From Stutzerimonas kunmingensis (GTDB lineage: Bacteria > Pseudomonadota > Gammaproteobacteria > Pseudomonadales > Pseudomonadaceae), in assembly GCF_021432085.1 (NCBI RefSeq), contig NZ_CP090366.1:1178001-1242000 (forward strand): a stretch of 64,000 bases of DNA, read 5' to 3'. The position numbers and the translations under genes are program-made. This document shows, one piece after another, positions 21,856 through 30,572 of this stretch; the first letter of the stretch is position 1, and the number at the start of each line of letters is the position of its first letter. The notes below the pieces were generated by a model. The model searched no databases, was not told where the DNA came from, and saw nothing but the letters and a program-made list of their open reading frames with translations.

Positions 21856-23274
21856 TCAGAGCGACTCGAGGAAGCTCAGCAGCGCGGTACGTTCGTTCTG
21901 GTCGTAGCCGAGCACGATCTGGCGCGCCTTCTCGGCCTCGCCGCCGTGCCAGAGTATGGCTTCGAGCAGGTTGCGAGCGCGGCCGTCGTGCAGGAACTGG
22001 GTATGCCCGCTGACTGCCTGGGTCAGGCCAATGCCCCACAGCGGTGGCGTGCGCCATTCCCGGCCTTTGGCCTCGAATTCGGGGCGGTTATCCGCAAGAC
22101 CTTCGCCCATGTCATGCAACAGCAGGTCGGTGTAGGGGCGAATCAGCTGATTGGCCAACTCCGGTTCCGCGGCGTCGGCAGCGGTGGTGAACTGTGGCAC
22201 GTGGCAGCTCTGGCAGCCGGCGCGGTGAAATAGCGTCTTGCCGGCGAGTACCTGTGGGTCGTCGACGTTCCGTCGCGCAGGTACGCCGAGATTGCGGGTG
22301 TAGAACAGCACCTGGGCGAGGATGTCGTCGCTGACTTCCGGCTCGCCACCGTCCGGCATCGCGCGACACTCGGTCTGCCGGTCGGTGCAGCTGTTGCCGC
22401 TGAACAGGCTGGTGGACAGACCCATATCGTTGAAGAAGGCGTCGGCGTTCTGCTGATTGAGGCTCGGCTGTCCGGCCTTCCAGCCGAAGCGGCCAATCAC
22501 GGTCTGCCGGCTGGTCTGGTCGAAGACCCGGTTCGGGCGGCCGGAGATGCCGTCGCCGTTGCGGTCATCGGGGTCGGCATTGGCCAGCAGCGCTTCTTCG
22601 GGAATGGCTTCGAGCAGGCCCAGGCCGATCATCGGTGGCGCGATGCGCAGGGACATCCGGGTATCCGGATGCATGTCACCATAGGCCAGGTCGTTCAGTT
22701 CGATTTCCGGCCTGCGCAGCTCGACTTCGGTGCCATCGGCGAAGCGCACCTGCTCGGTCGAATAGCGCAGCCGTACCTTGCCTTCCGGGGCGACGCCGGG
22801 AATCGCCATGTCCTGCAGCTGGCCGCCGTAGCTTGGCTCCGGTGCGATGCCACGTTCTCGGACGACTTCGGCAAGCTCAGGACCGGCCGGAATGGACAGC
22901 CGTACCAGCATCGACACGGCGCTGGTCGCATCGGGTGCCGGCGGATGGCCGCGGCCGTCCTTGATATGGCAGTTTTGGCAGGCGTTGGTATTCAGCAGCG
23001 GGCCAAGACCATCGCGAGCGGTGGTGGATGCCGGGGCGATGACCCAGGGATTTCGGAAGAAGCTGTTGCCGACGCTGAAGTCGAGTCGACGCATCGGTGC
23101 CAGATTGGCCGAAGGCATGGAGTAGGCGTTCTGGTCGAACTTCATCACCGTGGTGCTGCCGCCGGAGAGCGCCTCACCAGGTTCGGGCTGGGAGAAAGTC
23201 GGTGTTTCAACGTTATCGCAGGCGACCAGGGCCAGAGCCAGCAGCGGGAAGAGGCGGCGAAACAGCGGGCGCAT
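21856..23274 (-). CDS. Di-heme cytochrome c oxidoreductase-like lipoprotein (DHOR family)
   Basis: Exported protein of 472 residues with a lipobox (LALALVAC, cysteine near residue 19). Two heme c binding motifs are visible, CQNCH (near residue 100) and CQSCH (near residue 355), in the arrangement of the family once called putative thiol oxidoreductases. It lies between two imelysin genes, and an electron-transfer role, for example oxidation or reduction of iron at the periplasmic face, is inferred from that company only. A Fur-like site lies about 60 bases upstream. Confidence 0.88.
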   Translation of the reverse strand: MRPLFRRLFPLLALALVACDNVETPTFSQPEPGEALSGGSTTVMKFDQNAYSMPSANLAPMRRLDFSVGNSFFRNPWVIAPASTTARDGLGPLLNTNACQNCHIKDGRGHPPAPDATSAVSMLVRLSIPAGPELAEVVRERGIAPEPSYGGQLQDMAIPGVAPEGKVRLRYSTEQVRFADGTEVELRRPEIELNDLAYGDMHPDTRMSLRIAPPMIGLGLLEAIPEEALLANADPDDRNGDGISGRPNRVFDQTSRQTVIGRFGWKAGQPSLNQQNADAFFNDMGLSTSLFSGNSCTDRQTECRAMPDGGEPEVSDDILAQVLFYTRNLGVPARRNVDDPQVLAGKTLFHRAGCQSCHVPQFTTAADAAEPELANQLIRPYTDLLLHDMGEGLADNRPEFEAKGREWRTPPLWGIGLTQAVSGHTQFLHDGRARNLLEAILWHGGEAEKARQIVLGYDQNERTALLSFLESL

Positions 23275-23334
23275 CGGAAGTACCTGCGGGGCGGTGAATT
23301 AAGCCGCGCAATCTTAGCAGGCTAATCGTAATGG

Positions 23335-23353
23335 AATAAGAGGGATTTGCATT
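23335..23353 (-). promoter_or_regulatory. Weak Fur-box-like site before the di-heme gene
   Basis: Read on the minus strand the 19 bases are AATGCAAATCCCTCTTATT, 14 of 19 matching the Fur box form AATGAGAATCATTCTCATT. The match alone is weak; position 61 bases before the start of a gene in a presumed iron operon adds some support. Confidence 0.3.
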
Positions 23354-23443
23354 TGCGCGAGAGGAGCGCGCGCTCTGGGACCAAGCAGGGGCACAGCGAA
23401 AAGCCCGACACGGGCGCAACAGCTGCGCCCGTGTCGGCGCCGA

Positions 23444-24778
23444 TCAGAACTCGTGATCGGCGGTGTCAGGGTTGAGGTCGCTGATGCCGAGGGCACCGGC
23501 GGCCTGCTCGATCGCGGCGGTCTGCTTGACCAGTGCGCCGATGGCATCGCGTACTTTCTGCTGGCCTTCGGTGTTGTCCGAGGCGATCAGCTGATCGAAG
23601 GCCTCTCCGTTCTCAGCACTTTCCACCAGAACCTGCAGCTTGGCTTCGGTAGTTTCCAGGTCGGTCTTCAGCGTGCTGTCCACCTCCGGGCTGACGCCCT
23701 GAACCAGCGAGGCCAGGCTCGGGCCGGTCAGTGTGGTGCCGTCGACGCGCTTGTACTCGCCGAGATAGACGTTGCGAACGCCACGGGCATTGAAGAAGTG
23801 CGAGTTGTGAGTGTTGTCGCTGAAGCAGTCGTGCTCGTCTTCGGTGGAGTTGGCTTCCAGAGCGACTTTCATGCGCTCGCCAGCCAGTTCGCCGAGGGAC
23901 AGGCTGCCCATGCCGAAGAACATCTTGCGCAGGCCGTTTTCCGCGGTATCGGCTTCGAGGCTGGCGCGGTAGTTCTCGGCATTCGGCTGCCACTGCTCGA
24001 CCATTTCCTGCAGGTCGCTGACCAGCAGTTCGGTCGCGACTTTCAGGTAGGTGCGGCGGCGGTCGCAGTTGTCGCCGGTGCAGCCTTCGCCTTCCACGTA
24101 GTCGGTGTAGGGCCGCTCGCCGGCACCTGGGTCTGTGCCATTGAGGTCCTGGCCCCAGAGCAGGAACTCGATCGCGTGGTAGCCAGTGGCGACGTTCGCT
24201 TCGGAGCCGGCCAGTTCGTTGAGGCTGGCCAGCAGCTCGGCGTTGATTTCGCTGGTGTCGACCTTGTCTTCGCCAATCTGCAGTTCGCTGTTGGCGATGA
24301 TATTGGCTGTGGCGCCCGGGTTGCCGAGGGCGTGCTGGTAGTCGCCCTCGATGTAATCGATCAGGCCCTCATCGAGCGGCCAGGCATTGAGCTGACCTTC
24401 CCAGTCATCCACGACGGCGTTGCCGAAGCGGAATACTTCGGTCTGCATGTAGGGAACGCGGGCCGCCAGCCAGGCCTGACGCGCGGCCTGCAGGGTCTCT
24501 TCGCTGGGGTTGGCGAGGAGGGCGTCGACAGCTTCCTGCAGTTTCACGCCGGTGGCGTGGGCATCGCTGAATACCGCCAGCGCCAGATCGGCGTAGTGGC
24601 TGACGACTGCCTTGGCCGCTTTCTCATCGGGCGCCTGCGCCTTTTCGGCTGGCACGCTTTCGGTAGTGCTTTGCGGGGCAGCAGTCTGGTTCGCGGGGGT
24701 CTTGTCCTCACCACAACCGGCGAGTGAGATGGCCACAGCGAGGAGGCTGGCGGTTGCCCAGATGGGGGTGCGTAGCAT
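23444..24778 (-). CDS. icmP: IcmP-like imelysin lipoprotein, iron-regulated
   Basis: Predicted outer- or inner-membrane-attached lipoprotein of 444 residues; the signal peptide ends with the lipobox ISLAGC. The imelysin core is clear, including GYHAIEFLLWGQD, which carries the family's GxHxxE motif, and EGDYQHALGNPGATANII. Length and context match IcmP of P. aeruginosa, first gene of an iron-repressed operon; it was described as an insulin-cleaving metalloprotease, though an iron-uptake role is now more often assumed for the family. The ATG at 24778 has an AAGGA site; the longer frame lacks one. A Fur-like box lies 59 bases upstream. Confidence 0.88.
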   Translation of the reverse strand: MLRTPIWATASLLAVAISLAGCGEDKTPANQTAAPQSTTESVPAEKAQAPDEKAAKAVVSHYADLALAVFSDAHATGVKLQEAVDALLANPSEETLQAARQAWLAARVPYMQTEVFRFGNAVVDDWEGQLNAWPLDEGLIDYIEGDYQHALGNPGATANIIANSELQIGEDKVDTSEINAELLASLNELAGSEANVATGYHAIEFLLWGQDLNGTDPGAGERPYTDYVEGEGCTGDNCDRRRTYLKVATELLVSDLQEMVEQWQPNAENYRASLEADTAENGLRKMFFGMGSLSLGELAGERMKVALEANSTEDEHDCFSDNTHNSHFFNARGVRNVYLGEYKRVDGTTLTGPSLASLVQGVSPEVDSTLKTDLETTEAKLQVLVESAENGEAFDQLIASDNTEGQQKVRDAIGALVKQTAAIEQAAGALGISDLNPDTADHEF

Positions 24779-24836
24779 GTGCGGGTTCCTTTGCGTGCGA
24801 GTGAACGAAGCCGAGGGCTGCTCGGAAGCCGTCAAT

Positions 24837-24855
24837 AATGCGAAAGATTTTCATT
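24837..24855 (-). promoter_or_regulatory. Fur-box-like operator before the icmP-like operon
   Basis: On the minus strand the site reads AATGAAAATCTTTCGCATT, 16 of 19 matching the Fur form AATGAGAATCATTCTCATT. It stands 59 bases before the icmP-like start, where a promoter would lie. Fur repression with iron is the expected control for this operon. Confidence 0.55.
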
Positions 24856-24950
24856 TTGTGCAAAGCCAATGCGTGCACAGGCTCTCTCTTCCGTTTCGGT
24901 GCAGCCGGTAGAATGCTGGCGTTCTGACGGCCTTTGTCCCTGGAGATGCT

Positions 24951-25523
24951 ATGAGCCTGAGCGCGGTGGTTGTGCTGGTTGTGCTGTTTCTCGTCGCCGC
25001 TTATGCGGTGATTCTCTACAACGGGCTGGTGCGTCTGAAGCATGGCGTCGGCAAGGCCTGGGCCAATATCGACGTGCTGCTGCGTCAGCGCCATGAAGAG
25101 TTGCCCAAGCTGGTGGAGACCTGCCGGAAGTACATGCAGCATGAACGCAATACGCTGGAGCAGGTGATCAGTGCGCGCAATGCCGTGTCCAGCGCGCGGG
25201 AGCAGGGCGATGTGAGTGCGCTGGGGCAAGCCGAAACCGGTCTGCGTGCCGGCCTCGGGCGGCTGTTCGCGCTGGCCGAGAACTACCCCGAGCTCAAGGC
25301 CAACGAGAGTTTCCGCCATCTGCAGCAGCGCATCAGCGGACTGGAAAGCGGAATCGCCGATCGCCGTGAGCTGTACAACGAGGCGGTCAACCTGAACAAC
25401 GTGCGCATCGAGCAATTTCCCGATGTACTGCTGGCGCGGACGTTCGGTTTCAAGGAGGCTGCCCTGCTGCAGTTCAGCGAGGCGGAGAAGGCCGACGTCG
25501 ATCTCAAGGCGCTGTTCGGCTGA
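24951..25523 (+). CDS. lemA: LemA family membrane protein
   Basis: Protein of 190 residues with one N-terminal membrane helix (residues 4-24) and a helical bundle outside, the standard LemA form. Typical motifs are YNGLVRLKHGVGKAWANIDVLL and the internal IEQFPDVLLARTFGFKEA. The true function of LemA is not settled. A GGAG site precedes the ATG. The next gene starts two bases after its stop, so the two are probably made together, as is usual for LemA with a GIDE-domain partner. Confidence 0.92.
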   Translation: MSLSAVVVLVVLFLVAAYAVILYNGLVRLKHGVGKAWANIDVLLRQRHEELPKLVETCRKYMQHERNTLEQVISARNAVSSAREQGDVSALGQAETGLRAGLGRLFALAENYPELKANESFRHLQQRISGLESGIADRRELYNEAVNLNNVRIEQFPDVLLARTFGFKEAALLQFSEAEKADVDLKALFG

Positions 25524-25524
25524 A

Positions 25525-26418
25525 ATGCATCCGGGCCAGGTTTTCACACTCATTCTCGCCGCCGCGCTTTGCGTCGGCGGGGCGTGGATCTGCATCGGTC
25601 GCTGGTCGCGTGCCCGTCATTTGCTAGATACCCCGACTTCTCGCATTCGCTCTGCAGCCCAGGGGTATGTCGAGCTGGTTGGTGTGCTGCGCGAGCTGAT
25701 GGTGCCGCAACCGGTGGCGCCGCTGACCGGCGAGCGCTGCCTGTGGTGGCGCTATCGTATCGAGGAGTACCGTTCCAACGGCAAGCGCAGCAGCTGGAGT
25801 GTGGTCGAACGCGGTGTCAGTGAAGCCTGGCTGCGCCTGGCCGATGCCACCGGCGAATGCCTGATCGACCCGCGTGGCGCGGAGGTCCATCCCGCCTTCC
25901 GCAAGGTCTGGACCGGCGATCTGCGCCACCCGCGCGGTGTCGCTCCGAGTGGCTGGCTCGGCCTGTTCAGCATCGGCAAGCGCTATCGCTACACCGAGGA
26001 ACGTCTGCACGAGGGTGAACCGCTTTACGCACTCGGTGATTTCCGCACGAGCGGCGGCGGGCGACAGGGCCTCGACCTGCAATCCGCCAAGCGCGACGTG
26101 ATCCGTCAGTGGAAGGGGGATTTCGCCGGCCTGCTGCAGCGTTTCGACAGCAACGCCGACGGTCAGCTCGACGAGCAGGAGTGGAGCCGCGTACGCCTGG
26201 CGGCGCGCCTCGAGGCGGAAGATCGGCATCGCGAGAGCAGCGCCGCGCCGGCATTGCACCAGCTGGGGCAGCCAAGCGAGGCGCTGCCTTTCGTACTGTC
26301 CAGCCACGGCGAAGAAGTGCTCACGCAGCGCTTCTACTGGCAGGCCGCCGGTGGTGCACTGATGTGCCTGGCTGGCGCCGTCTGGCTGGCGTCGCAGCTG
26401 GGTGTGACGGCCTGGTAA
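25525..26418 (+). CDS. GIDE-domain membrane protein with an EF-hand
   Basis: Protein of 297 residues with membrane helices at both ends (residues 6-25 and about 274-292). The central part matches the GIDE domain (VELVGVLRELMVPQPVAPLTGERCLWW), also found in mitochondrial E3 ligases, but no RING domain is present. An almost textbook EF-hand loop, DSNADGQLDEQE at residues 208-219, holds all calcium-ligand positions. The start ATG overlaps the end of lemA by coupling (one base apart). A joint role with LemA is likely, but its nature is unknown. Confidence 0.85.
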   Translation: MHPGQVFTLILAAALCVGGAWICIGRWSRARHLLDTPTSRIRSAAQGYVELVGVLRELMVPQPVAPLTGERCLWWRYRIEEYRSNGKRSSWSVVERGVSEAWLRLADATGECLIDPRGAEVHPAFRKVWTGDLRHPRGVAPSGWLGLFSIGKRYRYTEERLHEGEPLYALGDFRTSGGGRQGLDLQSAKRDVIRQWKGDFAGLLQRFDSNADGQLDEQEWSRVRLAARLEAEDRHRESSAAPALHQLGQPSEALPFVLSSHGEEVLTQRFYWQAAGGALMCLAGAVWLASQLGVTAW

Positions 26419-26428
26419 ACCGGCCGGC

Positions 26429-27112
26429 TCAGCGCTTGCGTTTTTCGGCGATCCAGATGGTATGCCGGGTGCCGCGGTTGCCGTGGGCGAACACCTGCAC
26501 TTCTTCGGCCTTGAAGCCGGCCTTGGCGAGCTTGTCGGAAAAGGCGCAGTCGGCGCTGGCCGACCAGACCGCGAGGATGCCGGACGGGCGCAACGCGCGG
26601 GCGCAGGCGTTGAGGCCGTCAGCCGAGTACAGCCAACTGTTGCTCTTCTGCGTCAGTCCCTCGGGACCGTTGTCGACGTCCAGCATGATCGCATCGAAGC
26701 CCTGGGCTTGATCCCGCAGTAACTCGGCGACGTCCTGGTTCAGCACCCGTGCGCGGGCATCGCGCAGCGGATTGCCGGACTTCTCACCGAGTGCACCGCG
26801 GTTCCACTCGATCACCCCTGGCACCAGTTCCGCGACCAGCACCTCGGCGTCCGGCCCGAGATGGCGCAACGCAGAAGCGAGGGTAAAGCCCATCCCCAAC
26901 CCACCGATCAGCACGCGGGCCTGCGACCGTGCAGCGATCCGTTTGCAGGGAATCTCCGCCAGCGCGTCCTCTGAGCCATGGGTGCGGGTGTTCATCAGCT
27001 GATTGCCGTTTCCGCCCTGGATCTTGATGACGAAGTCATCGCCATATTCGAACAGGCACAAGGCGCCGCCAGTGGGAATGGCGGCGGTATCCAGGAGTAC
27101 GAAGCGTTTCAT
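26429..27112 (-). CDS. Spermidine-synthase-like methyltransferase-fold protein
   Basis: Protein of 227 residues with the Rossmann fold of polyamine aminopropyltransferases. It has the motif ARVLIGGLGMGFTLASALRHL and then VLVAELVPGVIEWNRG and the DAIMLDVDNGPEG strand, where true spermidine synthases have D-S-T-D-P. The N-terminal tetramerisation domain of real spermidine synthases is nearly absent and the acidic substrate motif is changed, so another substrate is likely. It converges with the GIDE-domain gene. Confidence 0.8.
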   Translation of the reverse strand: MKRFVLLDTAAIPTGGALCLFEYGDDFVIKIQGGNGNQLMNTRTHGSEDALAEIPCKRIAARSQARVLIGGLGMGFTLASALRHLGPDAEVLVAELVPGVIEWNRGALGEKSGNPLRDARARVLNQDVAELLRDQAQGFDAIMLDVDNGPEGLTQKSNSWLYSADGLNACARALRPSGILAVWSASADCAFSDKLAKAGFKAEEVQVFAHGNRGTRHTIWIAEKRKR

Positions 27113-27244
27113 CGGGGACTCGTTGTAGGCGCGGGCGATAAAAGGCTGGAAGTGTGGCCCATGTGCTCATGACTGGCCAGCGCCAGGGGGCAAGTGCGGG
27201 TGGCGATTCGAGGCGGCGATGCGCGCCAGCGGCGCGCTGTCGGG

Positions 27245-29305
27245 CTAGCGCAGCTCGGAATTGACTGCCCGATCGAATGGCGTCGACTGGCGCAGCAGCA
27301 GGTCGAGATCGCGGGCGGGCAGCGGCTTGCTGTAATAGTAGCCCTGGCCTTCCTGGCAACCTTCAGCGATCAGATAGGCTTCCTGCTCCGGTGTTTCGAC
27401 GCCCTCGGCGATCACCGTCATGCCGAGGCTTTTGCCCAGCTGGATGACCGCGCGCACGATGGTCGCGCCCTCGTCCTGGCCGATGTCCTGGACAAAGCTC
27501 TTGTCGATCTTGATCTTGTCCAGCGGCAGGCTCTTGAGATAACTCAGCGAGGAGTAACCGGTACCGAAATCGTCGATCGCGATCAGCGCGCCGGAGCGCC
27601 GCAGGCTGTGCAGGTTGTGCGCTGCCGCGTCGATGTCTTCCATCAGCCCCGTCTCGGTCACCTCCAGTTCGAGGGTTTCGGCCGGCAACTGGTGCTTCTG
27701 CAGCAGCTCGCCGATCATCTGCGGTAGCTGCGGGTGGCGCAGTTGTACGGTGGAAAGATTCACCGCAACGCGCAGACCGGTGTAACCCTCGGCATGCCAC
27801 TGCCGCAGCTGGCTGCAGGCCTGATCGAGCACCCATTTGCCGATCTCGATGATGCTGCCGTTCTGCTCCGCCAGCGGGATGAACAGATCCGGTGGGACCA
27901 GCTTGCCCTGGGGGTGTTTCCAGCGGATCAGTGCCTCGACGCCGGTGATGCGGTTCTGGTGGTAGTCGACCTGGGGCTGGTAGACCAGATGGAACTCGTT
28001 GCGCTTGAGCGCTTCGCTGAGGTCCTTTTCCAGCTCCCGACGGGCGCGCATCTCGCTGTCGATGCTGGCGACATAGAACTGGTAGCGGTTGCGCGAGCGG
28101 CTCTTTGCCAGCGTCATGGTCTGCTCGGCCTTTTGCAGCAGCTTCTCGGTATTGTCGCCATCTTCCGGGTACAGCGTGATGCCGATGGTAGCGCGCAACC
28201 GAATCGGGTCGCCGTCGAATTCGATGGGGTTTTCCAGATCGTCCAGCAGCGCCTGAGCGAGCTCGGCGGCCTCGTAGGGCTGCTCGATGCCGCTGAGTAC
28301 GAGGACGAACTGATCGCCGCCCAGTCGTGCCAGCGCACCGAGACGGCCAGCGGAGCCGCGCAGGCGGTCTGCCAGGGCCTTGAGCAGGCAGTCGCCGGCC
28401 TGATAGCTGTACTGCTCGTTTACACCCTTGAAGTCGTCAAGCCCCAGACAAAGCACTGCGACGCGCCGCTGCATGCGTCGAGCCTCGTCGAGAATGTGGT
28501 CGAGCTGACTTTGCAGCTGCTGCCGGTTCGGCAGACCAGTCAGGGAGTCGTACTGGGTCATGCGATACAGGCTGCTTTCAGCCTCCTGACGCAGGTGCAT
28601 GTTGTGTTCGATGGAGGCGAGCAAGCCGTTGGCCGTTTCCACCCACAGGCCTAGCTCGTTGCGCTCGTGCCCACGGATCATCGGCAACTTGTGCTCGCCG
28701 GGACGGTCGGGGTTGATCCGCGCCAGATGCTCGATGAGCTTGGTCAACGGACGGGTCAGCAGCCACTGGTAGATCAGGAAGAGCACGAAGCCCAGCGTAA
28801 GCGCACGGAGGATGCCGACGATGAAGATCACGATGGAGTCGTTGATGAATTCCTGGCCGTATTTGGCGGTGTCCAGGGTTATGCGCAGCTCGCCGTAATA
28901 TTCGTTGTAAGGCGGTTTGCCGATCAGCGGAATCGAGAACTGTCGGTCGCGGTGGAGAATCGGATCGGTCAGCCAGCGTGTCGGCAGGTCGATAGGTGGT
29001 CTGATCTTCAGCGCCAGCATGCCTTCGTCCGGATGGCCGATGGATGCCATGCGAATCGATTCGTGCTGGAAGAGCCCCTCCATCACCTGGGCGCCCATCT
29101 CGCGGTCGAGGCTGTAGATCGCCTGAGTGGATGGGTCGCGGGTCATGCGCAGGATGCGTTGGGCATCGGCTTCGATCAACTGGCGTGTCTTGTAGGCACC
29201 GAAGATGATCTGTGCGCAGCTGAGCACCAGCCCTACCGCAAGCGCCGATAGCAGGACTACACGCAGGAGCTTACGCGACAGGCTATTGCGCATTTCCAGC
29301 TTCAA
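27245..29305 (-). CDS. bifA: BifA c-di-GMP phosphodiesterase (GGDQF-EAL)
   Basis: Inner-membrane protein of 686 residues, the length of P. aeruginosa BifA. Two membrane helices (residues about 14-36 and 158-184) frame a periplasmic domain; a HAMP-like linker follows. The GGDEF domain has the changed signature GGDQF (residues 329-333), so it is not expected to make c-di-GMP, as known for BifA. The EAL domain is intact: EAL at 457-459, DDFGTGYSSLSYL, KIDKSFV and EGVE. Loss of BifA in relatives gives more biofilm and less swarming. The start is probably the TTG at 29305, seven bases after AAGGA; an ATG four codons later is the alternative. Confidence 0.93.
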   Translation of the reverse strand: MKLEMRNSLSRKLLRVVLLSALAVGLVLSCAQIIFGAYKTRQLIEADAQRILRMTRDPSTQAIYSLDREMGAQVMEGLFQHESIRMASIGHPDEGMLALKIRPPIDLPTRWLTDPILHRDRQFSIPLIGKPPYNEYYGELRITLDTAKYGQEFINDSIVIFIVGILRALTLGFVLFLIYQWLLTRPLTKLIEHLARINPDRPGEHKLPMIRGHERNELGLWVETANGLLASIEHNMHLRQEAESSLYRMTQYDSLTGLPNRQQLQSQLDHILDEARRMQRRVAVLCLGLDDFKGVNEQYSYQAGDCLLKALADRLRGSAGRLGALARLGGDQFVLVLSGIEQPYEAAELAQALLDDLENPIEFDGDPIRLRATIGITLYPEDGDNTEKLLQKAEQTMTLAKSRSRNRYQFYVASIDSEMRARRELEKDLSEALKRNEFHLVYQPQVDYHQNRITGVEALIRWKHPQGKLVPPDLFIPLAEQNGSIIEIGKWVLDQACSQLRQWHAEGYTGLRVAVNLSTVQLRHPQLPQMIGELLQKHQLPAETLELEVTETGLMEDIDAAAHNLHSLRRSGALIAIDDFGTGYSSLSYLKSLPLDKIKIDKSFVQDIGQDEGATIVRAVIQLGKSLGMTVIAEGVETPEQEAYLIAEGCQEGQGYYYSKPLPARDLDLLLRQSTPFDRAVNSELR

Positions 29306-29421
29306 ATGAAGGTCCTTTTCCGTGCCGACGCTCGGTTGCGGAAGTATTGTTAGTCATTCGGCAATCGTCAAAGGCAATTAAACCAGTAAGTCAGCAAGCT
29401 CCGACTGTGCCGGCAGTACGT

Positions 29422-29454
29422 CTTAGGATGCAAGCCCAAAGGCGTAATCCTAAG
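29422..29454. repeat. Inverted repeat upstream of bifA
   Basis: Perfect eight-base arms CTTAGGAT and ATCCTAAG are separated by 17 bases, about 120 bases before the bifA start and beyond the sodB terminator. It may be an operator or the base of a leader hairpin. I know no regulator with this site. Confidence 0.4.
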
Positions 29455-29543
29455 GAAACATTGCGCGTCGATTACCGATACCGTAAGGCGACTTTTTTCC
29501 GGGCTGCAAATGTATAGCGGCAGGCGACACCGAACCCTTAAAT

Positions 29544-29574
29544 GAAAATGCCCGCAACAAGTGCGGGCATTTTC
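29544..29574. terminator. Intrinsic terminator of sodB
   Basis: A perfect 13-base-pair stem, GAAAATGCCCGCA / TGCGGGCATTTTC, with a five-base loop lies 17 bases after the sodB stop. The A/T-rich base gives a T tract in either direction. Confidence 0.9.
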
Positions 29575-29590
29575 GTTAGCGCTGGGTGGC

Positions 29591-30172
29591 TCAGCCGGCG
29601 AAGTTCTTCGCGACGAATTCCCAGTTGACCAGGTTCCAGAACGCTTCGACGAACTTCGGACGAGCGTTGCGGTAGTCGATGTAGTAGGCGTGCTCCCAGA
29701 CGTCACAGGTCAGCAGTGGCTTGTCACCTGCGGTCATCGGGTTGCCGGCACCGATGGTGCTTGCCAGGCCGAGGCTGCCGTCGGACTTCTTCACCAGCCA
29801 GGCCCAGCCGGAGCCGAAGGTGCCGATGGCGGTCTTGGTGAACTCTTCCTTGAACTTGTCGAACGAGCCGAAGGATGCGTTGATGGCATCGGCCAGCGCG
29901 CCAGTCGGCTGACCACCGGCGTTCGGCGCCAGGCAGTTCCAGAAAAAGGTGTGGTTCCAGACCTGAGCGGCATTGTTGAAGATGCCACCGGAAGAGGTCT
30001 TGATGATGCTTTCCAGATCCTTGCCTTCAAACTCGGTGCCCGGGATCAGGTTGTTCAGATTGGTCACGTAAGCAGCGTGGTGCTTGTCGTGGTGAAACTC
30101 GAGCGTCTCGGCGGACATGTGCGGCTCGAGAGCGTTCTTTTCGTACGGCAGCGGCGGCAATTCGAAAGCCAT
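29591..30172 (-). CDS. sodB: Superoxide dismutase, iron type
   Basis: Cytosolic enzyme of 193 residues that converts superoxide to hydrogen peroxide and oxygen. The metal ligands are seen in [12 protein letters not shown] (His27), VWNHTFFW (His about 74) and [13 protein letters not shown] (Asp and His about 157 and 161). Gln in AAQVWNH is the mark of iron enzymes; manganese enzymes have glycine there and a glutamine later, where this protein has GSGWAWL. Strong GGAG site before the ATG. It is followed by a terminator and is monocistronic. Confidence 0.97.
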   Translation of the reverse strand: MAFELPPLPYEKNALEPHMSAETLEFHHDKHHAAYVTNLNNLIPGTEFEGKDLESIIKTSSGGIFNNAAQVWNHTFFWNCLAPNAGGQPTGALADAINASFGSFDKFKEEFTKTAIGTFGSGWAWLVKKSDGSLGLASTIGAGNPMTAGDKPLLTCDVWEHAYYIDYRNARPKFVEAFWNLVNWEFVAKNFAG

Positions 30173-30572
30173 GATGTATCTCCTACTCAGGTGTCGAGGA
30201 TTGATGCGGCAAGCTGGAAGGAGCGTGCGAGGCGTGCCGGCGATACCGGTGAGCAGGAGCGAATGTGCGTCCCACCCTGACCTCTGTCGTTCCCTTCGCT
30301 CGCTACATGCTTGCGCAATCTCTGGCCGTTCACGGTCGGCCGAACAGACAGACTGAAGCCTTCCGCTTCATGTCTGCGAGCCAGCGATCATAGCACCCGA
30401 CCTGCGGCAAAACCACGCGGCAACTGTATGGAATATAGGTTCCAGAGGGGTTGGCGAGGCGAAGCAGCGGATGCAAACAACTGGCTGCGCCTTGCGTGGA
30501 CCGCGCCGTCGGGCTGGGCGTTCCTTGCGACCTGCAAAAATGGCGCGCGGCCGGTTGTCGCGCGCCAGGGCG
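30173..30572. other. Intergenic region between argO and sodB
   Basis: No convincing gene is seen in these 400 bases. The right end holds the argO terminator. The part next to sodB must carry its promoter, but I could not fix one. Short imperfect hairpins occur near 30348-30388 without a clear role. Confidence 0.5.
30535..30566 (-). terminator. Intrinsic terminator of argO
   Basis: On the minus strand GGCGCGCG and CGCGCGCC form an eight-base-pair stem with a nine-base loop, followed by ATTTTT. It starts seven bases after the stop of the exporter gene. Confidence 0.85.

Noticed and set aside
29368-29706. Minus-strand frame of 112 residues overlapping the sodB end
   Set aside because: It overlaps sodB in another frame and runs through its terminator; no ribosome site.
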